DNA from: Acidobacteriota bacterium
GTDB taxonomy: Bacteria; Acidobacteriota; Terriglobia; Acidiferrales; UBA7541
DNA: 62,074 bases
Direction: 5' to 3'
Assembly (NCBI GenBank): GCA_021324935.1
Contig: JAJPIE010000020.1
Location: 1-62,074, forward strand
The position numbers and the translations under genes are program-made. The notes beneath the pieces are model-generated. The model had not been told where the DNA came from and did not search any database. It was given only the letters and a program-made list of their open reading frames with translations. Shown in pieces: positions 43,944 to 52,411 of the stretch (position 1 is the stretch's first letter; each line of letters begins with the position of its first letter).

Positions 43944-45386
43944 ATGCTCACCCGTGCCCGCTCTTTCCGTTCCGTCCTCTCGATGTTTTCGCTCGGATTC
44001 CTGGTTATCGGCTGTGGTGGCAACACGGGAGGCGGCACTCAGCCGCCAAGCATGTCTGGTAGCACAGCGGTCAGCCTCATGCTGACCAGCACTTCCAACG
44101 GGCACCTTTCGAGGTTCAACCTCGGATTCACGGGCATCTCCTTAACCAATCAGGCAGGAAAAACGGTCCCGTTGCTGACCATGCCGGAAAATCCCGAATT
44201 TACCCACCTCAACGGGATCACAGAGCCACTCGGCACCGTAAGCGTTCCCGATGATGTTTACACCTCGGCCACGGCCACTTTCGCCAGCGCCGATTTCGTG
44301 TGCGTCGACCTGAATTCCACCGGCGGCCTTCAAACCAACTCGTATATTGGCGACAGGCAGATCGGCGCAGTGACCTTCAATTTGCCCTCACCCCTAACCA
44401 TCCAGGGCGGACACATGGGACTCCTGCTGGACCTTCTCATTTCACAGTCCTTGTCCTATCCAGGCTGCGATCAGCTGGCATCTGGATCGGATATCGTGAC
44501 ACCGACATTCATCCTCACATCCATGACCTTCGCCGCCCAGCCCACCAACAGCTCCAACGGCCTGGTGACAGATCTGGAAGGAACGCTCGGCTTGCTCAAT
44601 TCGTCTTCCCGAAGCATCCAGTTGAAATCCGGTGACGGCCTTTCGTGGACTCTCACTGCCGGAAGCTCCACGATGTATCAAGGCGTATCCGATTTTTCGG
44701 GGTTGGCTACCGGTCTACCCGTGGCAGTTGATGCAGCAATCCAGGCCGACGGTTCGCTGGCAGCTACCCGCATTGCCGTGCTCGATACAAATACAACTAC
44801 GCTCACGGCCACGACGGGACCTCTTCTTCAGATTGCCAGCGTTGAACCGGCGCTCGTTACTTTTGCACCGCTGTGGCAGGGTTATCTCCCGGCGACTGGA
44901 ACCATGTATTACAGTTTTGGCAACACCACATTTGGGATATCCGGTCCTCCTGCGAATCTGCAAAGCTTGCCGTTTGCCGCTACCTTCACAGGCACCAATA
45001 TGGTCCCCGGCCAGCGAATTTATGCGACCACCAATTCCACCATCAACGGTGGGGGACCGCTCTACACGCCCCTGGCCACGATTACTCTGGTTCCACAGAC
45101 GCTAAACGGTACCGTGGCCAGTGTCTCCAACGATGGGAGCTTTGCGACTTACACCATAAACCTCGCCCCCTACGATCTGTTCGACGATCTGGCCGTTCAG
45201 GCAGGGCAAACCACTCTTCTGAATAACCCAAGCACGGCGGTGATATACGTCGATAGCAGCGTCCAAATGCTTAACACCAATCCGCTCGCTGCGGGGAGCA
45301 AACTGCGCTTCTATGGCTTGGTTTTCAACGATCATGGCACACTGAAAATGGATTGCACACAGATTAGCGATGGCGTGAGTCAATAG
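43944..45386 (+). CDS. DUF4382/DUF5666-like secreted lipoprotein
   Basis: 480 residues. Lipoprotein signal with lipobox LVIGCGG (Cys near residue 23). The first domain (about 30-190) has the DUF4382 style PDDVYTSATATFASADFVC and IQGGHMGLLLDLLIS; the second has repeated segments such as LEGTLGLLNSSSRSIQLKS and GLPVAVDAAIQADGSLAATR that resemble DUF5666 beta repeats. Such surface lipoproteins are abundant in acidobacteria; function is unknown. ATG 43944 has CAGGAGAGACC upstream. A terminator hairpin follows the stop directly. Confidence 0.78.
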   Translation: MLTRARSFRSVLSMFSLGFLVIGCGGNTGGGTQPPSMSGSTAVSLMLTSTSNGHLSRFNLGFTGISLTNQAGKTVPLLTMPENPEFTHLNGITEPLGTVSVPDDVYTSATATFASADFVCVDLNSTGGLQTNSYIGDRQIGAVTFNLPSPLTIQGGHMGLLLDLLISQSLSYPGCDQLASGSDIVTPTFILTSMTFAAQPTNSSNGLVTDLEGTLGLLNSSSRSIQLKSGDGLSWTLTAGSSTMYQGVSDFSGLATGLPVAVDAAIQADGSLAATRIAVLDTNTTTLTATTGPLLQIASVEPALVTFAPLWQGYLPATGTMYYSFGNTTFGISGPPANLQSLPFAATFTGTNMVPGQRIYATTNSTINGGGPLYTPLATITLVPQTLNGTVASVSNDGSFATYTINLAPYDLFDDLAVQAGQTTLLNNPSTAVIYVDSSVQMLNTNPLAAGSKLRFYGLVFNDHGTLKMDCTQISDGVSQ

Positions 45387-45389
45387 GGA

Positions 45390-45416
45390 GCGGGTCCCAG
45401 AACCCGCCGGCTCTTT
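45390..45416 (+). terminator. Terminator after lipoprotein gene
   Basis: GCGGGT (45390-45395) and ACCCGC (45402-45407) pair around a CCCAGA loop, with GGCTCTTT (45409-45416) following. Located immediately after the TAG at 45384-45386. Confidence 0.6.
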
Positions 45417-45639
45417 AAGCGTTCCTACTTCGCAATTCCTGAATCGCGCTGTGGAATCTGCGTCGTGTTCCTTCGCCATGGGAAACCCACCGCGACGAAA
45501 TTTTCTTCACACCTTTTTCCGACGGACACAATCGAATCGTGATGGAGGGTCTAAACTTGCCCGCTGTATTCAATAATCGCACGTCTACTAGCGCTTACTT
45601 GACTCACATCCTCTGCCCATTTGCTGTACCATACCGCTC

Positions 45640-46455
45640 ATGAGCGCTCCGTCCCCGGGTGACCACCTCCGCGCCCTGCGGTTTCGCCTGGGCGTCACCA
45701 CGCGCGACGTCGAAAGTTTGAGCCAGAAAATCGCCGAGGAAGAAGGCAACCCCGAGTTCCAGATTTCCAATGCCTGGCTCACCCAACTGGAAAATTCCGA
45801 TTCCGTTCCCAGTATTTTCAAGCTCTATTCCCTCGCCGCGATTTATCGCGTCAAATTCACCGACCTCCTGCTGCTTTTTGGCCTGGACCTGCAGCGCATC
45901 GCCCATCATCAGATCGCCTTCCCCCTCCCGCACACCCACCTGACGAATCTCGAGGTCTACGATCCCGACCGGACTGTCTCCTTCCCGGTGCGCTTCGACC
46001 GTTCCTTCGATCTCGATAACACCAATCTGCTATCGCGGATGGTGGAAATCTGGGGCGAAGTCCCGGTCGCGCTCTTGCAGCATCTCGATGTGCGCCACAA
46101 TCTTTACGGCTACATCGGTTTGCAGGATTTCACCCTCTACCCGCTGCTCCGGCCCGGCTCCTTCGTGCAAGTGGATCAGCGCGTGCGCAAGCTTCAGCCG
46201 CTCCGCTGGCGCACGGAATTCGACCGGCCGATTTATTTCGTGGAGCTCCGCGACGGCTACGCCTGTGCCTGGTGCGAATTGCAGGAGGGGCACCTGCTTC
46301 TGTTGCCGCATCCGCTCTCCCCCGCCGGGGTGCGCCGCTATGAAAACGGGAAGGAAGCCGAAATTATCGGCCAAGTGACTGCAGTTGCGATGCGTCTGGT
46401 GGCAGCGCCCGATGCTGCATCCGACGGTGCTTCAACACCTCTAGCGCGAGCCTGA
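45640..46455 (+). CDS. XRE-family helix-turn-helix regulator
   Basis: 271 residues. N-terminal HTH_XRE/Cro-type domain (residues 5-80): LRALRFRLGVTTRDVESLSQ, NAWLTQLENSDSVPSIFKLY; the WLTQLENS segment is the recognition helix. The C-terminal part (90-255) is a beta-rich domain (HLDVRHNLYGYIGLQDFTLY, LRPGSFVQVDQRVRKL, YFVELRDGYACAWCELQE) resembling a cupin- or peptidase-like sensory module. Probably a ligand-responsive regulator. It converges with a minus-strand gene, with 92 bases of overlapping coding sequence. Its likely targets are the three-gene membrane operon it faces and itself. Confidence 0.85.
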   Translation: MSAPSPGDHLRALRFRLGVTTRDVESLSQKIAEEEGNPEFQISNAWLTQLENSDSVPSIFKLYSLAAIYRVKFTDLLLLFGLDLQRIAHHQIAFPLPHTHLTNLEVYDPDRTVSFPVRFDRSFDLDNTNLLSRMVEIWGEVPVALLQHLDVRHNLYGYIGLQDFTLYPLLRPGSFVQVDQRVRKLQPLRWRTEFDRPIYFVELRDGYACAWCELQEGHLLLLPHPLSPAGVRRYENGKEAEIIGQVTAVAMRLVAAPDAASDGASTPLARA

Positions 46456-46846
46456 TGTTGCTCAGGAACAGGCGGACCATCGTCGGATCCGTCTCCATGG
46501 GAATCGCGACGCGATAAGGTTCCAATTGTTGCCATGCGCGCATCAGACCGGAAGGCTGCTCGCGCGAAACGCGAACATACTGATCCAGCTCGTCCACAAG
46601 TTTTTCCAGATTCATCGTGGCCAGGCGCGAAAAAATTTCCCGATGCGCCGTTTTCAGGGCATCCCGCGCTTCGCCGGGTTCATGCCGCACGGACAGCCCT
46701 TCATGGTGATAATCGCCGCTATTGTAGTCGCGGGTAGAGGCGAGATAGATCAGCCGTGCCAGATCGCAGGGAATGCCCGCCAGCGTGCGGCGCAACAAGT
46801 CCTCGTACGCAGGCTGTAATCCGCCGTGTTTTCCGGATCCGTTCAC
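46364..46846 (-). CDS. Small cytosolic protein of unknown function
   Basis: 160 residues, no recognised family. Helical, with LQPAYEDLLRRTLAGIPCDL, LATMNLEKLVDELDQYVRVS and PTMVRLFLSNIRLALEVLKH. The last 92 bases overlap the XRE gene on the other strand. It is the third gene in a minus-strand operon after two membrane proteins (7-base gap to the previous gene). Possibly a regulator or scaffold linked to the membrane genes; function unknown. Confidence 0.72.
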   Translation of the reverse strand: MNGSGKHGGLQPAYEDLLRRTLAGIPCDLARLIYLASTRDYNSGDYHHEGLSVRHEPGEARDALKTAHREIFSRLATMNLEKLVDELDQYVRVSREQPSGLMRAWQQLEPYRVAIPMETDPTMVRLFLSNIRLALEVLKHRRMQHRALPPDASQLQSLGR

Positions 46847-46853
46847 GTGTGAA

Positions 46854-47405
46854 TCACGCTCCGCCTAGCGTGCCGGCTGGCTGAATGCGGCCGGCTGCCG
46901 TGGCCGTTTCCAGGGCCACTCCGATTCTCCGCGATACCTGCAAAACATGCGTTGCCAGGTTCCCCAATGTGTGCGGACCAAACACCCGCACCGAAAAGAT
47001 CAGCAGACCGCACAAAGCACGAAATTCCACGTAGCGCAGAAGGAGCTGCAATTCGCGGCGAACGTCGAGATTTTCCTGATAAGCCGCTTCTAAACGATGC
47101 TCCCGCATGACCTGCGCGACTTCCCGCAAAACCGAGTGCGCCCAATACAACGCCACACGCGTCCGTTCGGCGCGATAAATCTGCCGCAAGCGAGGCGAAC
47201 CCTGCCGCTCCACGAATTTTTGGTCCTCCGGAGAAAAGATTCGCCCCACGCAATCCGAGGAATCGGCGCCGGACAAGAAAGGTCCGGGTCGATCCTCTTC
47301 CGGTTCGCGCACATCGCCGGCTTCCAGATTCCAGGTGGCCCCGAGCATTGAAAGCAGCAAGACCAAAAGAATCGGAATGCCAGCGAAGACAAGTATCTCC
47401 ATCAT
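46854..47405 (-). CDS. Membrane-anchored protein of unknown function
   Basis: 183 residues. One N-terminal transmembrane helix (MEILVFAGIPILLVLLLSML), then a charged helical cytosolic or periplasmic region with VGRIFSPEDQKFVERQGS, ERTRVALYWAHSVLREVAQV and LLRYVEFRALCGLLIFSVRV. No family recognised. It overlaps the upstream polytopic gene by four bases and lies seven bases before the next, so the three are one operon. The Arg-rich helical C-terminus could contact a partner. Confidence 0.75.
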   Translation of the reverse strand: MMEILVFAGIPILLVLLLSMLGATWNLEAGDVREPEEDRPGPFLSGADSSDCVGRIFSPEDQKFVERQGSPRLRQIYRAERTRVALYWAHSVLREVAQVMREHRLEAAYQENLDVRRELQLLLRYVEFRALCGLLIFSVRVFGPHTLGNLATHVLQVSRRIGVALETATAAGRIQPAGTLGGA

Positions 47406-48169
47406 GGTCGCACCGCCGCTCCTAACCGCGCTCGCGCTTCATCCAGCGACCGGCTCGTGGCGTTGGCCAATTCCTGGTAGCTTCGCTCCGAATGCCGGGC
47501 CCTGTTTTTCCGGGGAGCCCCCTCAGAGGCCCACAATTTCATGGTCCATAACGCGACCACGGCCGTGTAGGAGACCGGCTGTGCGATGCCCCAGAAATGT
47601 TGCGCTCGCGTTTGATAATAATAAACGATCGAGAGCTGAGCCACGCTCACCGCCACGAACGTCGCGTACCCCAGCAGTATCCCTCCAAGGTTTCGCCCCA
47701 GCGGAATTGCATACCACAGGAACAACGCCACCAGGATGATGATGGCAATGGACTGCACCGCTCGCAGGTCTCTCTCCAGCTTCACGTACGTGCTCTTTAT
47801 CCAACTGGGCGAATTCGTTTGAAGTGTGATCACGAGCCTCAAGAAAACTCCCGCAAAGGCGCCCGCTAGCAGAATGCGGGCCATTTTCGCGGTTCCAGGG
47901 AACTCCTGAAGCGCCAGGCGGTAGATTTCGAAGACGACAATCGAGCCCATCACCAGGCTGACAAACTGCGTCGACCAATAAATATTTGCGTAAACAGGTT
48001 GCCGGTAGTACGAAAGGAAGGCTATGTATCGAATGACATCTTGAATCAGAACCGTCAGCAGGTAGCTGTAAAAAAGGGGAAATCGGGAGACTAGCTTCTC
48101 TCTCCAGCCGCGAATTAGAATCGCGGCTTCAAGCAACATACCGAGCCACCATAAGGAATGTTCAAACAT
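47402..48169 (-). CDS. Polytopic membrane protein of unknown function
   Basis: 255 residues with about seven hydrophobic helices (SLWWLGMLLEAAILIRGW, FYSYLLTVLIQDVIRYIAFL, FVSLVMGSIVVFEIYRLAL, and others) and a short basic C-terminal tail. No named family recognised; similar proteins appear in acidobacterial genomes. First gene of the minus-strand operon with two others (ATGA overlap). Its leader carries a terminator hairpin for the small peptide gene upstream, so its own promoter lies between 48170 and 48230. Confidence 0.72.
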   Translation of the reverse strand: MFEHSLWWLGMLLEAAILIRGWREKLVSRFPLFYSYLLTVLIQDVIRYIAFLSYYRQPVYANIYWSTQFVSLVMGSIVVFEIYRLALQEFPGTAKMARILLAGAFAGVFLRLVITLQTNSPSWIKSTYVKLERDLRAVQSIAIIILVALFLWYAIPLGRNLGGILLGYATFVAVSVAQLSIVYYYQTRAQHFWGIAQPVSYTAVVALWTMKLWASEGAPRKNRARHSERSYQELANATSRSLDEARARLGAAVRP

Positions 48170-48229
48170 AAAAGAGCCGGGGCGCCAGGCGGTGGGCTGT
48201 CACCCGGAAAGGTGAATACTATCACAAGT

Positions 48230-48257
48230 AAAAGGGAGAGATATATCTATCTCTCCC
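48230..48257 (-). terminator. Terminator of small peptide gene
   Basis: Perfect ten-base stem (GGGAGAGATA at 48234-48243, TATCTCTCCC at 48248-48257) with a four-base loop, and on the minus strand TTTT at 48230-48233. It ends transcripts of the 67-residue gene to its right. Confidence 0.8.
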
Positions 48258-48360
48258 CCAGCAGAACAAAATTGCTCTTCCCCGGCTTGCCGGACATCCA
48301 AGTCTGCGGTTCCGGTGCTTGCGGGCACCCAGCACCGCGCTTACACTCGCGCCGGTGGTC

Positions 48361-48564
48361 CTAAACCGCCTTGGGCGGCTGCGTCTGGATCGGAGGGGGT
48401 TGTCCGGGGCCGTCCGCCAAAAGGATGATCTGGCTACCAGGTGCCTTTTTCGCCGAGGCTTCGTCTCGCCACGAAATCGACGGCAACACGGTTGTCCCCA
48501 CAACTGCGAGCAACACCAGGCTTGCGAATACTCTCGAACTGGAGCTTTCTTGTCTCAGATTCAT
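48361..48564 (-). CDS. Small exported peptide
   Basis: 67 residues with an N-terminal hydrophobic signal (SSRVFASLVLLAVVGTTVLP) and a Pro/Gln-rich C-terminus (ILLADGPGQPPPIQTQPPK). ATG 48564 has CAGGAGAGGC just upstream, so the extended ORF to 48885 is not used. A long inverted repeat lies in its leader and a strong terminator downstream. Function unknown; its own well-formed signals suggest a real gene. Possibly secreted or processed. Confidence 0.62.
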   Translation of the reverse strand: MNLRQESSSSRVFASLVLLAVVGTTVLPSISWRDEASAKKAPGSQIILLADGPGQPPPIQTQPPKAV

Positions 48565-48594
48565 ATGCCTCTCCTGATTAAGTTGGTCTGAGTG

Positions 48595-48625
48595 TCCGCG
48601 AACCGCTTGCCTTTTGGTTCGCGGA
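48595..48625 (-). promoter_or_regulatory. Leader inverted repeat of small peptide gene
   Basis: TCCGCGAACC (48595-48604) and GGTTCGCGGA (48616-48625), a perfect ten-base inverted repeat with an eleven-base loop, 31 bases upstream of the ATG on the minus strand. No T-run follows, so it is not a simple terminator. It could stabilise the mRNA, bind a regulator or be an operator. Confidence 0.6.
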
Positions 48626-49507
48626 TGGAGGGAGGCTACGCGCCCTACGGGAAAAATTAGAAAATTCTTGTAATTTGGTTGGAATCCCAAGCAGAACAGT
48701 TCCGCAAGCTTCGTAAACCGGGTAGAAACTGCCCGGCAAATGGCCCGCGTGCCCAAAAAATGCCGCACACGATCCGCGTTACGAGGAAGAGCTTTTCGCT
48801 TGCTGCCCAGGCGCTTCCTCGTGCGTCTCTCGCCCCGTTCGCTCCAGCCGCCGGACCAAGCCTCTAGGTCTTTATTTAGCGGCACAATACAGGATCGGTT
48901 CCGGCTAACGCCATCGTCTCACTCAACCCGAACCCTCGCCGATGGAATTCAGGAAGCGCCGAGCGGCGCCTTACCTTCAGGCAAGCAGCGCTGGCCGCTT
49001 CCATCCAACTTTCCTGGCGATTTGTGGTGGAGTGCTTGGTTATCCAAGCAATCCGTTTTCTCCAGTTGAATTTTCCCAATTTGGAACAGACTTCCCCCAT
49101 GGGATTCGCCCCCCGTTCCCGTGTCGTTCGTTTGTGTCTCCGACGCACTCCGCTTCGCTGCTGCGAGCCGCCCCGCAGCATTCCTCCGCCCGTCCCCCTG
49201 CGGCTTCCGCCCATCGCCGCATGCAACTCCGCCGATCTGGATCGGCGCTCGCGACGCTACGCTTTTTCTCTGGTCGCGGGTCGAGGCCAGTTTGCAGTCG
49301 AGGGGAACGCACAGGATGCACGGGGCTCGCAAAGGCACGGCGCGGTGTTGCCATCCGGAGCGGCGGTTAGGCGGGCTCGTTCTTGGCGCCAGTGGCAAAC
49401 AAGGGAAGTTCGTTGATGGCGCATTCCTGCCGCTTTCCCATGTGTGCGACTTATAGGCGGCTTGCGATTGGCAAGGTCACGCTTAGCGAGGGCGGTGGGT
49501 ACAAAAC
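48626..49507. other. Gene-poor stretch, no supported gene
   Basis: About 880 bases with only overlapping ORFs on both strands, none with a ribosome site, a conserved motif or normal composition. The stretch 49090-49400 is unusually rich in CG, with runs such as CCGCCC and cag-like repeats. It may hold a remnant of a lost gene, an RNA, or nothing. Confidence 0.4.
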
Positions 49508-49861
49508 TTGAATCCACGATTCGATGCCGCGTCGCGCCGCCGCAGTGAGCGCGTCTTGCTGCACATCCGCTTGTTGCTCGAAACACGCCTCGAGGACGGC
49601 AAACTTGCTGCCACCGATGCATTCACCCTCGTGGTGAATGCCCACGGCGGCCTGCTGGAATTGCACCTGAAGCTGCCTCGTGGCCACCGAATCTGGCTGA
49701 TTAACACTGGTACCGGCATCAAAGCGCCCTGCCGCGTGCTGGGCACACGCAAATCCCGCGAAGGGGGTTTCGCCACCGCCTTCGAATTCGAACAAGCTTC
49801 CCCCGACTTCTGGCCCATCAACTTCCCGCCCCGCGACTGGCACCTCGTCGACGCCAAATAA
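49508..49861 (+). CDS. PilZ-like c-di-GMP-binding protein
   Basis: 117 residues. RRRSERVLLHIRL gives the RxxxR arm and VVNAHGGLLEL the D/N-x-S/A-x-x-G motif of PilZ domains; the rest (LPRGHRIWLINTGTGIKAPC, GTRKSREGGFATAFEFEQ) fits the PilZ beta barrel. PilZ proteins bind c-di-GMP. It could read the signal made by the GGDEF/HD-GYP protein 6 kb upstream. The S/D position is Ala instead of Ser in the second motif, so binding should be tested. TTG start with GGGCGGTGGG upstream; the start is uncertain. An AT-rich segment follows. Confidence 0.75.
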   Translation: MNPRFDAASRRRSERVLLHIRLLLETRLEDGKLAATDAFTLVVNAHGGLLELHLKLPRGHRIWLINTGTGIKAPCRVLGTRKSREGGFATAFEFEQASPDFWPINFPPRDWHLVDAK

Positions 49862-50353
49862 AATCGGTCGAACAGATAACTAATAATTAATTTTTATTTT
49901 CATTACTTGTCAAGGTTCTTTCTATGGCTCCCCTGATCGCCGTTTCTTCAGTTTGGCGGCGTGCGCCGCAGTGCCAATGCCACTTGCGGCGTTCCTTCGC
50001 AGGGAACATTCGTCACGAAGCGCAAAGTCCAAGAAGCATCCTCAAACACCAGACCGCTTTGCTGCGAACCTCCGCGGTATTGACCCCGCGTTCGCGGAAC
50101 ATACGAAACGCAAGCCGCCTGCCCATAAACGATCTACGGCTTGGCGCCCGCCTCCCTTTCCTGCAACCAGCCAAAGCCCACCAACAACCACTTCGCAACC
50201 CCGAAAATACGCAACGCTGCCTTTCTCATGGTGGTTCTTCCTTTCCTGACTCAGTATCCGATCTGCGCCAGCGGCCTGCCTTACCCAATTCTGTTACATT
50301 ACCTTCCTGGCTGCATCGAAAAAGTCTGCTTCCTGCGGTGGAGAAAATTTCTT
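49862..50353. other. Intergenic region with AT-rich patch
   Basis: An AT-rich segment (49868-49920, containing TAATAATTAATTTTTATTTTC) follows the PilZ gene and contrasts with the rest of the window. After it, no plus-strand gene is credible before the OsmC gene. A small minus-strand ORF is listed separately. Confidence 0.4.
50134..50229 (-). CDS. Possible 31-residue hydrophobic peptide
   Basis: MRKAALRIFGVAKWLLVGFG then WLQEREAGAKP, with GGAAAGGAAG eight to ten bases upstream. One amphipathic or membrane segment with basic N-terminus, as in short membrane peptides or toxin-like peptides. No homologue known to me; could be chance. Confidence 0.25.
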   Translation of the reverse strand: MRKAALRIFGVAKWLLVGFGWLQEREAGAKP

Positions 50354-50770
50354 ATGCAAACGGCATCGGTGAAATGGATCGGCGAACAGAAGTTCCTGGG
50401 CACCAGCCCCTCGGGCCACGCGGTGGCGTTCGATTCCGACCGCGAATCCAACAAGGCGCCCGGGCCAATGGAAATGTTGCTGATGGCGCTGGGCGCCTGC
50501 ACGGCCACCGACATGGTGATCATCCTCGAGAAAAAGCGCCAGAAAATCGCCTTGCTCGAAGTCCTGTGTTCCGGCGAACGCGCGCCGGAGCCGCCAACGG
50601 TGTGGACCAGGCTCGATGTGCTCTTCCGCATTCGCGGCGACGTGGAAGCATCCGCTGTAAAGCACGCCATGGATTTGACCAAGGAGAAATATTGTTCCGT
50701 GGCGGCGATGCTGAAACAGACGGCGGCGTTCACCTGGCGTTACGAACTGCTCCACGGTGAAGGAAAATGA
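50354..50770 (+). CDS. OsmC-family protein, intact
   Basis: 138 residues, the second OsmC-type protein of the window and complete. PGPMEMLLMALGACTATDMV carries the first catalytic Cys and KEKYCSVAAMLKQTAAF the second; the PMEMLLMALGACT form is the YhfA/OsmC-like branch. Such proteins reduce organic hydroperoxides. ATG 50354 has GTGGAGAAAATTTC upstream. Followed 82 bases on by fabH, with a candidate promoter between, so the two need not be cotranscribed. It may take over from the broken osmC at 13 kb, although these are different subfamilies. Confidence 0.9.
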   Translation: MQTASVKWIGEQKFLGTSPSGHAVAFDSDRESNKAPGPMEMLLMALGACTATDMVIILEKKRQKIALLEVLCSGERAPEPPTVWTRLDVLFRIRGDVEASAVKHAMDLTKEKYCSVAAMLKQTAAFTWRYELLHGEGK

Positions 50771-50781
50771 TGCCTCTGCGC

Positions 50782-50811
50782 TTGTTTCCTGCAAAGTTCA
50801 TCGCATACAAT
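50782..50811 (+). promoter_or_regulatory. Candidate promoter for fabH
   Basis: TTGTTT (50782-50787), an 18-base spacer and TACAAT (50806-50811), about 40 bases before the fabH start. Confidence 0.45.
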
Positions 50812-50852
50812 CAATCGTCTCTTCAGGGCGCAAGCACTTTGCAAGGAGAATC

Positions 50853-51851
50853 ATGTCTCGCCGCATTGCCGCAAAAATTACGGGTGTAGCCGGGTACGTG
50901 CCGCCGCGCGTTTTGACCAACGCCGAACTGGAAAAAATGGTGGATACCACCAACGAGTGGATCATGGAGCGCGTGGGCATTCGCGAACGGCATATCGCGG
51001 ACAAAGGCGTGGCCGCCAGCGATCTGGCCGTGGAAGCGGTAAAGAATCTGCAGGCTAAACATCCGTTTGATCTGCAAACCGTCGACCTGATCGTGGTCGG
51101 CACGGTCACGCCGGACATGATGTACCCCTCAACGGCCTGCCTGGTGCAGCATAAATTGGGAATCGAGAACACCTGGGGCTTCGACGTTTCCGCGGGCTGT
51201 TCGGGATTCCTATATTCGCTGAACGTGGGCACAAAATTCATCGAGTCCGGCCAGTACAAACGCGTTCTCGTGATCGGCTCCGACGTGAACTCTTCGATGA
51301 CCGATTTCACTGATCGCGCCGTCTGCATCATCTTCGGCGACGGCGCCGGCGCGGTCATGTTGGAACCAGCCCAGGAAGGCGAAGACGGCATCATCGATCA
51401 CGTGGCTCAGGTGGAGGGAATCGGCGGGCAATACCTCTACATGCCCGGCGGAGGCAGCCTGCATCCCGCGTCTCACGAAACCGTCGAAAAGAAAATGCAC
51501 TATATCCATCAGGACGGCAAAAACGTCTTCAAATACGCCGTGAAAAAGATGGCCGAAATGACCGAGCGCGTGCTCGAGAAAAACAAATTGACCGGGCAGG
51601 ACGTGGACTGCTTCATCGCCCATCAAGCCAACCGCCGTATCATCACCGCAACCGCCGAACGCCTGGGCATGCCCCTGGAAAAGGTAATCATTAACATCGA
51701 CCGCTTTGGAAACACCACTGCCGGTACGATTCCCCTGGCGATGCAAACCGCGCTGGAAGAAAAGAAGCTGAAGGAAGGCGATCTGGTAATGCTCGCCGCC
51801 GTGGGCGCCGGCTTCACCTCGGGCGCCACCCTGCTCCGCTGGGCCTATTAG
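50853..51851 (+). CDS. fabH: 3-oxoacyl-ACP synthase III
   Basis: KAS III, 332 residues, starts fatty-acid synthesis by joining acetyl-CoA (or branched starters) to malonyl-ACP. Catalytic Cys116 in VSAGCSGFLYSL, His257 in FIAHQANRRII, Asn287 in GNTTAGTIPLAM: the full Cys-His-Asn triad. MVDTTNEWIMERVGIRERHI is a family signature. ATG 50853 has GCAAGGAGA upstream; the 32 residues before it in the longest ORF are not used. Stand-alone gene, 3 kb from the fatty-acid modification operons at 53.5 kb. Starter preference cannot be told. Confidence 0.96.
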   Translation: MSRRIAAKITGVAGYVPPRVLTNAELEKMVDTTNEWIMERVGIRERHIADKGVAASDLAVEAVKNLQAKHPFDLQTVDLIVVGTVTPDMMYPSTACLVQHKLGIENTWGFDVSAGCSGFLYSLNVGTKFIESGQYKRVLVIGSDVNSSMTDFTDRAVCIIFGDGAGAVMLEPAQEGEDGIIDHVAQVEGIGGQYLYMPGGGSLHPASHETVEKKMHYIHQDGKNVFKYAVKKMAEMTERVLEKNKLTGQDVDCFIAHQANRRIITATAERLGMPLEKVIINIDRFGNTTAGTIPLAMQTALEEKKLKEGDLVMLAAVGAGFTSGATLLRWAY

Positions 51852-51887
51852 TTGGAAGCTGGAATTAAGCGAGCGTGCACACCTTGG

Positions 51888-52308
51888 CTATTTGGGCGAA
51901 AGCTCCAGCCGCGGCGTCCACGCCAGCAAAAAGAAAATTCCCACACCGTAAAATGCGCCGCGAATATTCCAGGATTCACCCATAAACCGCAGGGCAAGTC
52001 CCAATAGCACCACCGTCTCGCAAAATACCAGCGAGAGGATCACGCCCATCCGCCACCGCGCCGCCGCTCCGCGATCATCCGGATTACCGCGCAGCACATC
52101 GCTGGCCGTTTGGACGAGTCGGGAGCGCACAAAAATCCCGGCCGCCCAAGTGCTAAACCGCGCTGATGCCGAGAAAGAGCGCGAAGGGAAGGAATTGCCG
52201 ACCGCGCGGAGCTGCCATGAACGGTACAACAAGATACCCGATGGCAGCGAAAACGAATGTGATATGTATGATGCGCGCCGACTGAAGATTTCTGTGTGCA
52301 AGTGTCAT
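51888..52308 (-). pseudogene. Small membrane protein split by a frameshift
   Basis: From ATG 52308 the sequence reads MTLAHRNLQSARIIHITFVF and AAIGYLVVPFMAAPRGR, QFLPFALFLGISAV, then hits a TAG. In the next frame it continues STWAAGIFVRSRLVQTASDV, then NPDDRGAAARWRMG, then VILSLVFCETVVLLGLALRF and FYGVGIFFLLAWTPRLEL. Joining the two halves needs one base removed near 52155-52165 (GCGCGG), giving a two-hydrophobic-region protein of about 139 residues. The intact form looks like a small membrane protein with four helices. Family unknown. No ribosome site is clear at 52308. A one-base error or true decay. Confidence 0.6.
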
Positions 52309-52411
52309 GCGCAGCCTGAAACCGGATCAAGCAACATCGTCACGACTGCTTTGGCCATTCTTTTCAATTTAGCGGTATTTGGCAAGACCAAACCAGGATC
52401 CGTTTTGACCG

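Noticed and set aside
48942..49398. 142-residue plus and 149-residue minus ORFs in the gene-poor stretch
   Set aside because: Both overlap, have no ribosome site, no recognisable motif and biased residues; treated as noncoding.
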